Shown: positions 24,536 to 32,587 of the stretch, one piece after another
Layout: each line of letters begins with the position of its first letter
How positions within the stretch are numbered: the first letter of the stretch is position 1
NCBI RefSeq assembly: GCF_042684865.1
Contig: NZ_JBHUML010000003.1
Span: 372,001 to 436,000, forward strand
Length of the DNA stretch: 64,000 nt
Direction of reading: 5' to 3'
Source: Salibacterium lacus
Lineage (GTDB): Bacteria; Bacillota; Bacilli; Bacillales; Marinococcaceae
Notes under the pieces: generated by a model
Databases searched by the model: none
Told to the model about the DNA's origin: nothing
What the model saw: the letters and a program-made list of their open reading frames with translations, nothing else
Position numbers and translations under genes: made by a program

Positions 24536-25684
24536 TCAATAGCTGTGATCGTGACTGTGATCATGGTTATGACTGTTTTCTTCCTGGGAATCTTCGCTGG
24601 GTCCGCCCTGATCCGTGCTGTCTGTTTCATTTTCCGCCGCTGCCTCAAGAGCCGTCCTGAGATTATCTATATTCTGCTGCATTAAATCGAAATAATCTTC
24701 GTTATTCTGGATTTCTTTTTCTGTTCGCACGGACAAGTTGTGAAGCTGCAGTGCTTCTGCCCCTACTTCATCCTGAATCACTTCTGTCACTTTCGACGTG
24801 ACATTCTGTTCAAACATCACATGCTCAATTTCCTCGGATTCTACGGTTCCAATGATGTTCTGCAGATCCTTCTGTGATGGTTCTGATGATGGAGAGAGGC
24901 CGGATACGCTGATCTGTTCCAAACCGTACCGGTCTTCCCAGTAACCATATGCTGCATGGGAAACAATGAATCGGCTGTGACCTGATGATTCAGCCAGCTG
25001 CGAGAACGTTTCATCCAAGCCGGATAACTTGTTTTTCAGTTCTGAAGCATTTTCTTCAAAATAATCCTCCTGCCCGGGACGCAGTTCAATCAGCTGGTTT
25101 TTAATGATATCCACAGCTTCCTGACTGCGCGCGGGGTCCAGCCATGCGTGAGGGTCAACGCTGCCATGGGAGTGGGAATGACCACTGTCTTCACCGGAAT
25201 GGTCGTGAGAGTGGTTGTGTCCACTTTCTCCATCGGAGTGTTCATGCGAATGACCGTGGGGATGCTCGTGACCCCCGCTGAACTCCAGAAGATCCATACT
25301 GCTTGTCACTTCCAGTGATGGAATCCCTTCTTCCTCCATCGTGTCATTCACAGCTTCCGCGAAACCTTCCATACCCGCTCCGTTCATCATAAATAGATCA
25401 GACTCGGCAATATCAATCATCGTCTGACTGGTTGGTTCATAGCTGTGCAGGTCCGCGCCGGCAGGTACAATATTGGTCACTTCCACCTGATCTCCACCGA
25501 TTTTTTCAGCGAAATCCTGCCACGCAAACAGTGTCGTATAAACCTGCAGCGGCCCCTGTTCCTGATTACTTTCTCCACCTGCTTCGTCCTCAGATGAACT
25601 CTCTCCTTCCTGTCCTGAACCGCATGCAGCCACTATCATAATGACTAACAGAAGGAAGGGATATATCAGCCCCTGACGTTTCAT
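24536..25684 (-). CDS. znuA: Zinc ABC transporter substrate-binding lipoprotein, copy 2
   Basis: A 382-residue paralogue of the lipoprotein at 1855-2931, alike along its length. Lipobox VAAC (Cys21). Expected ligands are His in ADLHSYEP, VDPHAWLDP and VSHAAYGYW and Glu in HVMFEQN. The His-rich loop (GHEHPHGHSHEHSDGESGHN and beyond) is roughly twice as long as in copy 1, and there is also a His-rich tail (SHNHDHSHDHSY). It heads the Zur-controlled operon with zagA and rpsN. The longer His loop may allow tighter or more zinc binding; that is inference. Confidence 0.94.
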   Translation of the reverse strand: MKRQGLIYPFLLLVIMIVAACGSGQEGESSSEDEAGGESNQEQGPLQVYTTLFAWQDFAEKIGGDQVEVTNIVPAGADLHSYEPTSQTMIDIAESDLFMMNGAGMEGFAEAVNDTMEEEGIPSLEVTSSMDLLEFSGGHEHPHGHSHEHSDGESGHNHSHDHSGEDSGHSHSHGSVDPHAWLDPARSQEAVDIIKNQLIELRPGQEDYFEENASELKNKLSGLDETFSQLAESSGHSRFIVSHAAYGYWEDRYGLEQISVSGLSPSSEPSQKDLQNIIGTVESEEIEHVMFEQNVTSKVTEVIQDEVGAEALQLHNLSVRTEKEIQNNEDYFDLMQQNIDNLRTALEAAAENETDSTDQGGPSEDSQEENSHNHDHSHDHSY

Positions 25685-25705
25685 TGTGTATGCCCCTTTC
25701 GCAAT

Positions 25706-25720
25706 TCGTAACTATTACGA
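25706..25720. promoter_or_regulatory. Zur box of the znuA-zagA-rpsN operon
   Basis: TCGTAA-CTA-TTACGA is a perfect 6-3-6 palindrome downstream of the -10. Weaker half-sites with TTACGA at 25754-25759 and 25777-25782 lie upstream, giving a tandem array. Confidence 0.87.
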
Positions 25721-25738
25721 TTTGATTTACAGTTTATG

Positions 25739-25767
25739 ATTATACCGTCACGATTACGATTTGTAAA
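25739..25767 (-). promoter_or_regulatory. Promoter of the znuA-zagA-rpsN operon
   Basis: On the minus strand TTTACA (25767-25762), 17-bp spacer, perfect TATAAT (25744-25739). The layout copies the promoter of znuA copy 1, including a Zur-like half-site in the spacer. Confidence 0.83.
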
Positions 25768-25789
25768 TAATAATTATTACGATTTACTA

Positions 25790-25839
25790 AATAAAATAAA
25801 TCAGCCTCTTTCCTGCATGATGCAGCGAAAAGAGACTGA
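25790..25839 (-). terminator. Terminator of the EamA transporter gene
   Basis: Leftward hairpin with outer arms CAGTCTCTTT/AAAGAGGCTG and inner CTGCAT/ATGCAG, followed by ATTTATTTTATTT. It lies just upstream of the Zur operon promoter and shields it from read-through. Confidence 0.8.
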
Positions 25840-25845
25840 CGTCTG

Positions 25846-26724
25846 TCAACTTGCTTTTTTCCCGGCTTCCTCATGGTCTTTGCGGTTATTTTTCAGGAAC
25901 ATATAAAATGATGCCCCGAAAATAACGACGTATCCTATAATACTGAGCAACGTCGGCACCTGACCGAATAAAAGAATACTTAAGAGAGCCGAATATACAA
26001 CAGTAGAATAGAAGAAAATCGAAATTTCCCCCGCCGGCGCGAACTTATAAGCAAGCGTAATTCCAAACTGCCCGACGGTTGCAAAAGCACCGGCTGAAAG
26101 AAGCAGGGTCCATTGCTGCCAGCTCATCGGTTCGTACAAAACGAAAAGAAACGGCAGAAGCACAATCGTTGTAAAAAAGGAAAAGTAAAAGACTACCGTG
26201 TAGTGCTTCTCCCGGCTTCCAAGCACACGCAGCAGTGTATAGGCTCCTGCTGCGAACATCGCTCCGATGACACCGACTATATAAGGAAATATCTCCACAG
26301 AAAATTCAGGCTGAATAATGAACAAAGCACCGGCAAATGCGATCAGCACAGCAATGATTTGATACCGGTGGACGGTTTCTTTCAGAAAAACCGCCGAGAA
26401 AATAATAAGGATAAAGGGGCTGAGTTTATTGAGCATCTCTGCATCCGACAGAACCAGATGATCAATAGCGTAAAAGTTCAGAACGATTCCGACGGCTCCA
26501 AGGGCAGAGCGGCTCAACAGCAGCTTCTGATTTTCTTTGCTTCCAAAAACCCGCTCCCGGTGATACAATACAAAACCGAACGTGATAGCAGCTGCGACAA
26601 TATTACGGAAAAAAGCTTTCTGCATCGTCGGAAGGTCTCCGGACAATTTTACAAATGCTGCCATAAGCGAAAAACCGAGTGCAGACACTAATAATAATAA
26701 TATACCTTTATTACGGTCGGACAT
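25846..26724 (-). CDS. EamA/DMT-family transporter
   Basis: A 292-residue drug/metabolite transporter with ten membrane helices in two EamA repeats. The first repeat starts ILLLLVSALGFSLMAAFVKLSGDLPTMQKAFFRNIVAA and the second near YIVGVIGAMFAAGAYTLLRVLG. The C-terminus is charged. ATG 26724 has GGAGG 8 bases upstream. Members export or import amino acids, nucleosides or other small metabolites; the substrate here is unknown. It appears monocistronic. Confidence 0.92.
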   Translation of the reverse strand: MSDRNKGILLLLVSALGFSLMAAFVKLSGDLPTMQKAFFRNIVAAAITFGFVLYHRERVFGSKENQKLLLSRSALGAVGIVLNFYAIDHLVLSDAEMLNKLSPFILIIFSAVFLKETVHRYQIIAVLIAFAGALFIIQPEFSVEIFPYIVGVIGAMFAAGAYTLLRVLGSREKHYTVVFYFSFFTTIVLLPFLFVLYEPMSWQQWTLLLSAGAFATVGQFGITLAYKFAPAGEISIFFYSTVVYSALLSILLFGQVPTLLSIIGYVVIFGASFYMFLKNNRKDHEEAGKKAS

Positions 26725-26968
26725 TGGGTGTCCCTCCTATTTCTCTAAACCATTCCGGGCGGAACAGGAAGTATGGATCCATTCCGCCCCCACCGACAAA
26801 CCATATTAATACAAATCACGGGAAATGGAAAGAAATTTGTTTGATCATTTATTTTCTTATCCTGAAAAGTTTCGATCTAAGACTACAGCAAAACCCCCAA
26901 ATCGTGGTATAGTAGACACGGGCATGTCATTCAATCAATTATTACGATTATAAAAGGAGTGGACGTTC

Positions 26969-27856
26969 ATGAACGAGAAGCAGTTGGAACAGATGAAACA
27001 CGGAAAAGGCTTCATCGCAGCACTGGACCAAAGCGGAGGCAGCACACCAAAAGCACTGGCACTTTACGGGGTGACAGAGGACCAGTATTCAGGGGAAGAG
27101 GAAATGTTCGATCTTGTACATGACATGCGCACACGGATCATCACAGCCCCTGCATTTGATTCCGAGCAGATTATCGGCGCTATCCTGTTTGAACAGACGA
27201 TGGACCGTGAAATTGACGGCCTGTATACAGCAGATTACCTATACGAGAAAAAAGGCGTCGTGCCTTTCCTGAAAGTCGACAACGGCCTCGATGCGGAAGA
27301 AAACGGCGTACAGAAAATGAAGCCGATCAACGATCTTGAGGACAAGCTCAAACGCGCAAACGAGCGTAACATTTTCGGTACTAAAATGCGTTCTGTCATC
27401 AAGGAACCGAACGAAGAAGGCATCAAAGCGGTCGTTGAGCAGCAGTTTGAACTCGGCCGTCAAATCATGAATGCCGGCCTCGTACCAATCATTGAGCCGG
27501 AAGTGGACATCAACAGCTCCAATAAAGAGAAATGCGAAGAAATGCTCAAAGAAGAGATTCTCAAACATCTCAACGAGCTTAACGAAGAAGACCGCGTCAT
27601 GCTGAAGCTCACGATCCCGACTGTTGCCAATACGTACACAGAGCTCATTGAGCATCCGAATGTCGTACGCGTTGTGGCTCTTTCCGGCGGGTATGAAATT
27701 GACGAAGCCAACCGCAAGCTCGCCGAAAACAACGGCCTGATTGCCAGCTTCTCCCGTGCGCTCACGCAGGACCTAAACGTGAACCAGTCGGACGAAGAAT
27801 TCAACAATAAAATGTCAGCAACGGTCAACTCCATTTATAAAGCTTCCATTACGTAA
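26969..27856 (+). CDS. fda: Fructose-bisphosphate aldolase class I
   Basis: Cleaves fructose 1,6-bisphosphate to glyceraldehyde 3-phosphate and dihydroxyacetone phosphate through a Schiff base. The 295-residue protein opens MNEKQLEQMKHGKGFIAALDQSGGSTPKAL, a hallmark of the Staphylococcus-type class I enzyme, and includes GVVPFLKVDNGLD, FGTKMRSVI, LVPIIEPEVDI and MLKLTIPT, the last holding the likely Schiff-base lysine. Codon use is stronger and more uniform than in neighbours, suggesting high expression. AAAGGAG precedes ATG 26969; a possible -10 (TATAGT) is at 26908-26913. A near-perfect terminator follows. Confidence 0.95.
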   Translation: MNEKQLEQMKHGKGFIAALDQSGGSTPKALALYGVTEDQYSGEEEMFDLVHDMRTRIITAPAFDSEQIIGAILFEQTMDREIDGLYTADYLYEKKGVVPFLKVDNGLDAEENGVQKMKPINDLEDKLKRANERNIFGTKMRSVIKEPNEEGIKAVVEQQFELGRQIMNAGLVPIIEPEVDINSSNKEKCEEMLKEEILKHLNELNEEDRVMLKLTIPTVANTYTELIEHPNVVRVVALSGGYEIDEANRKLAENNGLIASFSRALTQDLNVNQSDEEFNNKMSATVNSIYKASIT

Positions 27857-27875
27857 GTGGAACGCACAGTAACTG

Positions 27876-27919
27876 AAAAACGCTCCCGATTATCGTATTC
27901 ATAATCGGGAGCGTTTTTT
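27876..27919 (+). terminator. Terminator after fda
   Basis: Perfect 18-bp stem (27876-27893 with 27901-27918), 7-base loop and T tract. The core GCTCCCGATTAT/ATAATCGGGAGC closely resembles the hairpin at 32541-32581. Confidence 0.95.
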
Positions 27920-27956
27920 GTTTTATAAGGAAAGGTGCTTTCTACTCTTCTAGGCT

Positions 27957-28062
27957 GTGCCCACTAACAGCCTAGAATAAAGAATTAGTGTCCATGAAAC
28001 AATGTTCCATGGACACTACATGCACCGCTCGAGCAGTTAATGGATGCCGGAAATCGGTGTCC
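27957..28062 (+). repeat. Intergenic structured repeat, copy A
   Basis: A 106-bp element 37 bp after the fda terminator. In order: arm 1 GTGCCCACTA (27957-27966), 19 bases, arm 2 TAGTGTCCATG (27986-27996), 11 bases, arm 3 CATGGACACTA (28008-28018, perfect complement of arm 2), 23 bases containing the palindrome GCTCGAGC, then hairpin GGATGCCG/CGGTGTCC (28042-28049 with 28055-28062). The same order and spacings occur in copy B. Confidence 0.7.
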
Positions 28063-28113
28063 GGTTTCCCACTTCAAAACTGTTGGATTTCCTCCTTCAG
28101 CGCTTCTTACGCA

Positions 28114-29274
28114 TTAAATAAACGTTGAATGAAAGGCGAGCACACATGCTCCAACTGCGGTTGGATTCACGTTATCTTCTGCCCGTTGAAAGACAGGACG
28201 CTGCTGATCCGTTTGAGAAATAAAACACTCCGCTGTTTGTATCACTTTTTCATAGTAGGCGGGGGATAGTTTTATCAGCTCACTGCTCAGCACCACGATT
28301 TCCGGGTGAAGCACGTTGATCATGTTCGCCAGACCGACACCGTAGTAATAGGCGGACGACAGCACTATACTTTCGACCATCGGATTTCTGTTTTCCAGTT
28401 CCTGCAGTACATACTGCATCACGTCGTTTTTATCAGTCTTCGTTTCCGGAATCTGCATGGACCGTTGTGTTTCACCGGCAAGATGATGATAGGAAATGAA
28501 GGATGACAAGGTTCTGCCTGACGAAGCATCAATGATCATGTTACCAAACGAAGTGGCGTCCCCTTTCCTGCTCTGCATGATAGTTCCGTTTGCCAGCACT
28601 CCGCAGCGAAGTCCCCATCCACTGATGCAGTAAAGAATAGACTCTCTGCCGAAGCGATGCCGCAGTGATTCATACAGGGCTGCTGTGTTTGCCCCGTTTT
28701 CCAGAAATACATCCATTTGGAACGCTTCCTGCATTTCTGCCACAATCGAAACTTCTTCCCATCCCGGGGCTGTAAAGCCGTCCGGGTACATCACACCCTC
28801 CTCCCGGTCAAGAGGTCCTACCGTTCCGATACCAATGCCCAGTATATCCACATTGTCTATGTGATGTTGCTTCAAGAGAGAGGTTATCGTTTGTTTGAGC
28901 AGGGACAACGTGAATGCAGGGGTATGATTTTCAGTCATCGCAAACGTTTCTTCGGCGACCGGCTGAAATGACATATCAGCAATCGTAACGGTTGTTTCCG
29001 CCCGGGAGAGCGCGATACCAATGATAAAAGCTGCTTCCGGTTCAATATCATATAAGGCAGGCGGCCGCCCTCCGCTGGATTCATCATAGGATGCAATCCG
29101 GATTAATCCATATTGTTTCAATTCCTCCAGATGCCGGACTACGGTCGTCTGCGTCATGTTCGTCCGCTCCAGGAGTTTTGCTTTCGTGACCGGATTCTCT
29201 TGATGGATCACGCGGTACACTTCTTTCATTCCATGAAATTTAGGGGAGTGGCGGCCCAGCAGTTCCTTTATCAC
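28114..29274 (-). CDS. ROK-family transcriptional regulator
   Basis: A 386-residue NagC/XylR-type protein. N-terminal winged helix-turn-helix (HQENPVTKAKLLERTNMTQTTVVRHLEELKQYGLI), the SSGGRPPALYDI linker, then a ROK domain (GIGIGTVGPLDREEGVMYPDGF, VFLENGANTAALYE). The usual zinc motif of ROK proteins (GH plus CxCGxxGC) is absent: the region reads SFGNMIIDASSGRTLSSF. It may therefore sense a sugar without zinc or bind no sugar. GTG 29274 behind GGAGGAG is preferred to GTG 29295. It follows the SulP gene by 23 bp in one transcript. Confidence 0.88.
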   Translation of the reverse strand: MIKELLGRHSPKFHGMKEVYRVIHQENPVTKAKLLERTNMTQTTVVRHLEELKQYGLIRIASYDESSGGRPPALYDIEPEAAFIIGIALSRAETTVTIADMSFQPVAEETFAMTENHTPAFTLSLLKQTITSLLKQHHIDNVDILGIGIGTVGPLDREEGVMYPDGFTAPGWEEVSIVAEMQEAFQMDVFLENGANTAALYESLRHRFGRESILYCISGWGLRCGVLANGTIMQSRKGDATSFGNMIIDASSGRTLSSFISYHHLAGETQRSMQIPETKTDKNDVMQYVLQELENRNPMVESIVLSSAYYYGVGLANMINVLHPEIVVLSSELIKLSPAYYEKVIQTAECFISQTDQQRPVFQRAEDNVNPTAVGACVLAFHSTFI

Positions 29275-29297
29275 AGCACAGTCTCCTCCCTTCACAC

Positions 29298-30992
29298 TTA
29301 GATCATGTAGTCGTTTGGTTCCTGTTTTTCTTTCATAAATTCATCCAGCGGAAGGTCACTCATCACATCCGGAAAACGCTCCTCCCAGCCCGCGCGCTGC
29401 AGTAAGTCACGGACCGGCCCTTTCAGTTGGACGAACCAAATATTGATATCGCCTCGGATCGTGTAGGTCCGGATCAACCGCTCCAGCTCGTCAATGCCGG
29501 CCGTATCGATGTCGTTTACTCCGCCCATATCAATAATGACGTCATACAGCGTTTCCGTTTTTTTCTCCGCTTCCTTTACCACTTTTTCCACTACCTTTTC
29601 GATATAGGTCACATTGGAAAAATGGATTCTGGCGTCGATGCGCAGCATCACTTTACCGGGCATACGCTCAGCGTCGGTAAACCGCTCCACATCACGGTAA
29701 TTTCTTGTTTTATCATCCCAGCCTACTTCGACAATATGTGGGTGGGAAATCCGATGAATCAAAATACACAGCGAAACACCGACCCCGATCAGCAGCCCCC
29801 ATTGAATGCCTGTAAGTAAGGTCGCCGCAAATGTAACGACCCAGACCCATCCGTCCGCGGGCTTGATACGAAAAGCATAGCGCAGAGACGGCACATTGAC
29901 CAGGCCTGCTAAAGCAGACAAGATAATAGCGGCCAGCACGGCCTGGGGAAGATAGTAAAACAACGGGGTCAGAAAAAACAACGTTAGTATAACACCGATG
30001 GCTGTCATCACCATCGCCACCTGGGATACCGATCCAGAGCGGTAGTTCACCACACTTCTGGAAAAGCTTCCGGTAACGGCATAGGACGAAAACAGGGAAC
30101 CGGCGATATTAGCAGCACCTATGGCCCGCAGTTCTTTATTTACATTCAGGGGCGGGCTGTCTTTTCCGGCCAACGTCTTCGTGATGGATAACGATTCCAT
30201 CATGGCAATAAACGCAATGGTTAACGCTGTCGGAAGAAGCATGGCCATCGAGGATGTATCAAAAGCAGGGACAGAAAATCCCGGAAACCCACTCGGAACA
30301 TCCCCGACAATTTTTATTCCCGCCTCATCCAGACCGAAAAAGTACACCACGGTGATACTTAAAATAACAATAAGTAACGGCAGCGGTAATTTCGTGCGTT
30401 TTCTCAATCCCATTAACATAACAAGACTGACCACACCAATAACAGTTGTCGGTAAATGAACAGCGTTAATATGTTGAAAAAAAGATACAGCTAGAGGCAG
30501 GAGTTGATTTTGGCCGCCCATTTCAATCCCGAAAAAATTCCCAAGCTGGCTGAAACCTATAATAATCGCAACGGCCGACGTAAAGCCGTTAATGACGTTT
30601 TGGGAAATAAATTTCACCAAAGCTCCGGCGTTCACCAACCCGAGGAACAGCTGCAGAATCCCAGTCATCAAAGTTAACAACAGCACTAAGGTGATGTACT
30701 CAGAACTTTGTGGTTCCGAAAACGCGGAAACCCCGGAGAATATAAGAATAGAGGACAATGCGACCGGACCGACAGCCAGATGCCGGGATGAGCCGAAGAG
30801 CGCGTATAAAATGAGTGGTATCGTGGAAGCATATAGTCCCATGACCGGCGGCAGTCCAGCCAGCAGCGCGTAAGCCATACCCTGGGGTACCAGCATGATA
30901 AACACGGTAAGACCGGCCGCGATATCCTGTTTGAATGACTGCCCGTTATAATCCGGTGGAAGATTGAGGATACCACCCGGAAGTTTAGACAT
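29298..30992 (-). CDS. SulP-family anion transporter with STAS domain
   Basis: A 564-residue SLC26/SulP transporter: 14-segment membrane core (DIAAGLTVFIMLVPQGMAYALLAGLPPVMGLYAS, GSSRHLAVGPVALSS, NIAGSLFSSYAVTGSFSRSVVNYRSG) followed by a C-terminal STAS domain (about 440-545, VMLRIDARIHFSNVTYIEKVV and DVIIDMGGVNDIDTAGIDELERLI). Members carry sulfate, bicarbonate, molybdate or dicarboxylates. ATG 30992 follows GGGGG by 8 bases; a TTG start at 31043 has no ribosome site. It is probably co-transcribed with the ROK regulator, an unusual pairing. Confidence 0.93.
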   Translation of the reverse strand: MSKLPGGILNLPPDYNGQSFKQDIAAGLTVFIMLVPQGMAYALLAGLPPVMGLYASTIPLILYALFGSSRHLAVGPVALSSILIFSGVSAFSEPQSSEYITLVLLLTLMTGILQLFLGLVNAGALVKFISQNVINGFTSAVAIIIGFSQLGNFFGIEMGGQNQLLPLAVSFFQHINAVHLPTTVIGVVSLVMLMGLRKRTKLPLPLLIVILSITVVYFFGLDEAGIKIVGDVPSGFPGFSVPAFDTSSMAMLLPTALTIAFIAMMESLSITKTLAGKDSPPLNVNKELRAIGAANIAGSLFSSYAVTGSFSRSVVNYRSGSVSQVAMVMTAIGVILTLFFLTPLFYYLPQAVLAAIILSALAGLVNVPSLRYAFRIKPADGWVWVVTFAATLLTGIQWGLLIGVGVSLCILIHRISHPHIVEVGWDDKTRNYRDVERFTDAERMPGKVMLRIDARIHFSNVTYIEKVVEKVVKEAEKKTETLYDVIIDMGGVNDIDTAGIDELERLIRTYTIRGDINIWFVQLKGPVRDLLQRAGWEERFPDVMSDLPLDEFMKEKQEPNDYMI

Positions 30993-31298
30993 GGCGCCTG
31001 CCCCCTTTTGACATACAGCGTTTGTTTCATCCATTTCGGACAAAAGTAATATACTTTCACTATACCCTGTTTTTCTTCATCATTCAAGAGCTGTGTTTCA
31101 GGCCTGCATCCTTTGACGGGGAATGGGAGTACTGAACCGATATTCTGCAGAAATTCATCCTTTTCCACCGTATCCGCTTACATATGTTTACAATGAACTC
31201 TATGCGGTAATGAGAAAGAATGCGTCTTTTTCATTAAGCAGCTTGCACGCAAAAAAGGTCTTATGCCATACATGATCTTGACGTAAAGGAGGATATAT

Positions 31299-32288
31299 AT
31301 GATTGATTTAAAACAGAATGGAAAACTCGGCTTCGGTACAGCGCCACTTGGTAATATGTATCGTGACATCCCGGACGACGAAGCCAAAGCCGTGATAGAA
31401 GCAGCCTGGGACAACGGCATCCGTTATTTTGACACCGCACCGTTTTACGGAGCAGGACTGGCAGAACTGAGGCTTGGCGAAGTGCTCTCCAAGCACAACC
31501 GCGACGATTATGTGCTGAGCACCAAAGTCGGACGTTATATGCTGGAAGAGACAGAAGAAAAAGAAGAAGGCTTGTTCCAGGACGGACGAAAGAATAAAGT
31601 TGTCGATGACTACAGTGCAGAAGGCACGCGCCGCTCAATCGAGCAGAGCTTGGAACGCCTGCAGACTGACCGGATTGACTTTATCTACGTTCATGACATT
31701 TCTCCGGATTTTCACGGAGACGAATGGGTCAGCCGGTTTGATGAAGCAAGAAACGGCGCCTTCGTTGAGCTGGAACGGCTCCGCAGGGAAGGGGTTATCA
31801 AGTCCTGGGGCATTGGTGTAAACCGGACCGAGCCAATTGAACTGGCGATGCAGCTTGAACATGCCAACCCTGATATCAGCCTTCAGGCAACCCGTTACAC
31901 ATTGCTTGACCACGAACATGCCCTGCAGCGTTTAATGCCAGCTGCCCAGGAGCAAGGCGTGGGCATTGTTGTCGGTGCGCCGTACAGCTCCGGCATTATC
32001 GCAGGTGGTTCTCATTATGAATACGGTGAAGCTTCGTCTGAAGTAACGTCCATGGTCAACCGCATGAATGACATCGCAGACCACCACGGCGTCAATCTCA
32101 TCGCAGCCGCTCTGCAGTTCTCCGCTGCCCATCCGGCTGTTGCCGCCGTCATACCAGGCACAACCCGCCCTGAACGTATTCAGGAAAATATCGACGCGAT
32201 GAACGCTGATATTCCGGATGCTTTCTGGCACGACCTGCGGGAGCAGAAGATTGTTTCGCCGAAGGCACCACTGCCTATAAGCACTTAA
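31299..32288 (+). CDS. Aldo/keto reductase (D-threo-aldose 1-dehydrogenase-like)
   Basis: NAD(P)-dependent oxidoreductase of 329 residues with the AKR barrel and full catalytic set: Asp45 and Tyr50 in YFDTAPFYG, Lys76 in STKVG and His132 in FIYVHDI. The sequence KLGFGTAPLGNM, ARNGAFVELERLRREGVIKSWGIGVN and PGTTRPERIQENI places it with the aldose/pyridoxal/fucose dehydrogenase branch. AAAGGAGG lies before ATG 31299. Codon use is strong, as in fda, and both genes are followed by a terminator and the same intergenic repeat. Confidence 0.92.
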   Translation: MIDLKQNGKLGFGTAPLGNMYRDIPDDEAKAVIEAAWDNGIRYFDTAPFYGAGLAELRLGEVLSKHNRDDYVLSTKVGRYMLEETEEKEEGLFQDGRKNKVVDDYSAEGTRRSIEQSLERLQTDRIDFIYVHDISPDFHGDEWVSRFDEARNGAFVELERLRREGVIKSWGIGVNRTEPIELAMQLEHANPDISLQATRYTLLDHEHALQRLMPAAQEQGVGIVVGAPYSSGIIAGGSHYEYGEASSEVTSMVNRMNDIADHHGVNLIAAALQFSAAHPAVAAVIPGTTRPERIQENIDAMNADIPDAFWHDLREQKIVSPKAPLPIST

Positions 32289-32298
32289 ATTTCTACAA

Positions 32299-32330
32299 AA
32301 GAGTCCCTCCCGTTTTTGGCTGGGGCTCTC
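32299..32330 (+). terminator. Possible terminator after the aldo/keto reductase gene
   Basis: AGAGTCCC pairs with GGGGCTCT (one G-T pair) around a T-rich loop, followed by a weak T-rich stretch. Weaker than others in the window. Confidence 0.45.
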
Positions 32331-32356
32331 TTACGTATTTTGGATTGGAAAGACGG

Positions 32357-32466
32357 GTAGACACTAAATGTTCCCGGAGAACTTTTAGCGTCCACGGAGG
32401 TTGGTTTAGTGGACACTATGATGCTGGACCGGCCGGTTAGTGGATGCCGGTCCTCCACCGGTATCC
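32357..32466 (+). repeat. Intergenic structured repeat, copy B
   Basis: A 110-bp element with the same plan as copy A: arm 1 GTAGACACTA (32357-32366), 19 bases, arm 2 TAGCGTCCAC (32386-32395), 13 bases, arm 3 GTGGACACTA (32409-32418), 23 bases containing the palindrome ACCGGCCGGT, then hairpin GGATGCCGGT/ACCGGTATCC (32442-32451 with 32457-32466). Several differences from copy A keep pairing. Confidence 0.7.
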
Positions 32467-32540
32467 GCTATTTCCCGGAAACAGTGCCGCAGTATCCATG
32501 ATATAGTGTTTCGGAACCGTTCTTTCCTCTTCCAAATAAG

Positions 32541-32581
32541 ATGCTCCCGACTATCTGTTTCGATAATCGGGAGCATTTTTT
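32541..32581. terminator. Bidirectional terminator between aldo/keto reductase and glutathione peroxidase
   Basis: ATGCTCCCGACTATC (32541-32555) pairs with GATAATCGGGAGCAT (32562-32576), six-base loop, then a T run. It lies 7 bp beyond the stop codon of the leftward peroxidase gene. Its core is almost the same as the fda terminator. Confidence 0.87.
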
Positions 32582-32587
32582 ATACCT

